Below are positions 62,550 through 64,000 of a stretch of 64,000 nt of DNA, piece by piece. A model generated the notes under the pieces. That model was not told the origin of the DNA and did no database searches. It saw only the letters and a list, made by a program, of their open reading frames with translations. The translations under genes and the position numbers were made by a program. Every line of letters begins with the position of its first letter. Position 1 is the stretch's first letter. The stretch is from NCBI RefSeq assembly GCF_005160265.1, contig NZ_CP039865.1, forward strand, positions 2,132,828 through 2,196,827, written 5' to 3'. Origin of the DNA: Phreatobacter aquaticus. GTDB taxonomy: Bacteria; Pseudomonadota; Alphaproteobacteria; Rhizobiales; Phreatobacteraceae.

Positions 62550-64000
62550 CCCAGCATGATGACGACGACGACCTGATCAGGGTCGTCGAGGACGACGTGG
62601 TGGAGGCGCCAGTCCCGGCGCACCGCTGGAAGGTTGCCGTCATCGACGACGATCCGGCCGTCCATTCCGGCACCAATTACGCGCTCTACGACTATGATCT
62701 CGGCGGCACCAAGCTGGAGCTGCTGTCCGCCTTCTCGGCGGCTGAAGGCAAGACGCTGCTCGCGGCCCATCCCGACATGGCGGTGGTGCTGCTCGACGTG
62801 GTGATGGAGTCTGACGGCGCGGGTCTCGACCTCGTCCAGTACATCCGCAACGAGCTGAAGAATGACACCGTGCGCATCATCCTGCGCACCGGCCAGCCCG
62901 GACAGGCGCCCGAGCGGCAGGTGATCGTCGACTACGACATCAACGACTACAAGGCGAAGACCGAGCTCACTGCCGACAAGCTGTTCACAGCCCTCACCGC
63001 CGCCATCCGCTCCTACCAGCAGCTGATGCGCCTGGTGGAGACGCGCCGCGGCCTTGAGATGATCGTGGAAGCCGCTTCCGAACTGTTCGACCTGAAGTCC
63101 ATGCGCAAGCTGGCCGAGGGCGTGCTGACCCAGATCGCCAGCCTCGTGCGGGCCGAATGCGACGGCATCCTCGTGCTGCGCGAAGCTGGCAAGACCGGCT
63201 TCAGCGTGCTCGCCGGTTCGGGCGTCTATCGCGGCGCTCCGGAAGAGGGCCATGCCGGCATTGACGGCGAGATGACGACCCTGGTCACCCAGGCCTTCGA
63301 GCGCCGGCGCCATGCCTTCGACCACCGCGAGAGCGGGCTCTATGTCCGGACCGCCTCCGGCCGCGAGATCGTCGTGGGGCTGCGCGCCGACAAGCCGCTC
63401 TCGGAAACCGACCGCGCGCTGGTCGCGGTGTTCTGCGCCCGGCTGTCCACCGCCTTCGACAATGTCATCCTCTACGAGCAGCTGCAGGCGGCCAACGAAA
63501 CGCTCGAACAGCGGGTCGCCGAGCGCACACACCAGCTCACCGTCGCCAACGGGCGCCTGACCGCCCAGTGGCAGCGCCTGAAGCGCACCAACGACCACAA
63601 GGCCGAGGTGCTCGGCACCGTCGCCCATGACCTCAAGAACCCGCTGGGCGTCATCCTCGGCCGCTCCGAGATGATGGGCGAGCTGCTCGATCTCTCGCCG
63701 CCCAACATCGAGCGCGCCAAGATGCAGATCGAGCAGGTGCGGGCCTCCGTTGCCCGGATGACCGGCATGGTCGACGAACTGATCAACGACGCCATGCTGG
63801 ACGCCGAGGACATCGTGCTGAGGCTCGCCGACATCGACACGGTGGCGGTCATCTCGGCGGTGGTCGATGCCAATGCGCCGCTGGCCGAGCGCAAGGGCCA
63901 GACGCTGATCTATAGCGGGCCGGAGAGCCTGGCCGGCCGCGCCGACCCCGACCGCCTGCGGGAGGCGATCGACAACCTCGTCTCCAATGCCATCAAATAT
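62546..64000 (+). CDS. receiver-DUF3369-histidine kinase hybrid, 3' end outside window
   Basis: The frame is open to the right edge (485 codons visible). An acidic N-terminus is followed by a receiver domain (about 28-165: KVAVIDDDPAVH with D34-D36, VVLLDVVM with phospho-acceptor D84, LRTGQPGQAPE, INDYKAKTEL with the conserved Lys). Next comes a DUF3369/GAF-like region (about 170-325; IRSYQQLMRLVETRRGLEMIVEAASELFDLKS). A coiled coil (ERTHQLTVANGRL) precedes the HisKA helix with H361 (GTVAHDLKNPLG). The ATPase N box (DNLVSNAIKY) is reached at the edge. It should receive phosphate from the upstream kinase and be itself a kinase. Confidence 0.88.
   Translation, partial: MTQHDDDDDLIRVVEDDVVEAPVPAHRWKVAVIDDDPAVHSGTNYALYDYDLGGTKLELLSAFSAAEGKTLLAAHPDMAVVLLDVVMESDGAGLDLVQYIRNELKNDTVRIILRTGQPGQAPERQVIVDYDINDYKAKTELTADKLFTALTAAIRSYQQLMRLVETRRGLEMIVEAASELFDLKSMRKLAEGVLTQIASLVRAECDGILVLREAGKTGFSVLAGSGVYRGAPEEGHAGIDGEMTTLVTQAFERRRHAFDHRESGLYVRTASGREIVVGLRADKPLSETDRALVAVFCARLSTAFDNVILYEQLQAANETLEQRVAERTHQLTVANGRLTAQWQRLKRTNDHKAEVLGTVAHDLKNPLGVILGRSEMMGELLDLSPPNIERAKMQIEQVRASVARMTGMVDELINDAMLDAEDIVLRLADIDTVAVISAVVDANAPLAERKGQTLIYSGPESLAGRADPDRLREAIDNLVSNAIKY

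Overview
The window is high-GC, densely coding DNA from an alphaproteobacterium, most likely of the order Hyphomicrobiales (Rhizobiales). The support is: a C-terminal SspB fragment followed by DUF4169 and ribbon-helix-helix genes, a thyA-folA-hflK-hflC block, a cysteine-free L31, an M16 peptidase next to a RimJ-like acetyltransferase, a division/cell-wall (dcw) cluster in alphaproteobacterial order, a 570-residue FtsZ with a long linker, and palindromic intergenic repeats of rhizobial type. I cannot name the genus from sequence alone. I see no rRNA, tRNA, CRISPR array, prophage or insertion sequence; this looks like core chromosome.

Layout. 1-3.2 kb: end of sspB, DUF4169, an RHH protein, then TctB and TctA of a tripartite tricarboxylate transporter without a TctC gene. 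3.2-9.4 kb: YHS protein, DUF2853, the overlapping thyA-mazG-folA operon, hflK-hflC, DUF2065 and a solitary sdhB. 9.5-19.1 kb: creD, an Inh/Omp19-type lipoprotein, acetyltransferases, rpmE, an MsbA-like ABC exporter, a MotA/ExbB-like plus MotB/OmpA-like pair, and a PadR operon controlling two membrane proteins. 19.2-29.4 kb: amidase, DUF4870, an outer-membrane barrel, M16 peptidase, small membrane or cupin proteins, then a chain of DjlA-like, AmpD-like, a membrane protein, a VanX-like dipeptidase and HdeD.

29.7-55.6 kb is a nearly complete dcw cluster: rsmH, ftsL, ftsI, murE, murF, mraY, murD, ftsW, murG, murC, murB, ddl, ftsQ, ftsA, ftsZ, lpxC, then bamD, recN, a predicted periplasmic ClpP-like protein and ligA. 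Most junctions overlap by 1-4 bases. There is no mraZ in front of rsmH. Two palindromic repeat elements of different families interrupt the cluster, after murD and after murC. 55.6-59.4 kb holds small proteins, a thioesterase, a D-lactate dehydrogenase-type flavoprotein, a mini-GNAT and a secreted cysteine protein.

59.4-64.0 kb is the least ordinary region. A TRAP-type periplasmic binding protein (DctP family) is translationally coupled to a histidine kinase with a roughly 260-residue periplasmic domain. Then come a 26-codon frame that overlaps both neighbours and a second signalling protein with receiver, DUF3369-like and kinase regions that runs off the window. I read this as a candidate ligand-binding-protein-assisted phosphorelay.
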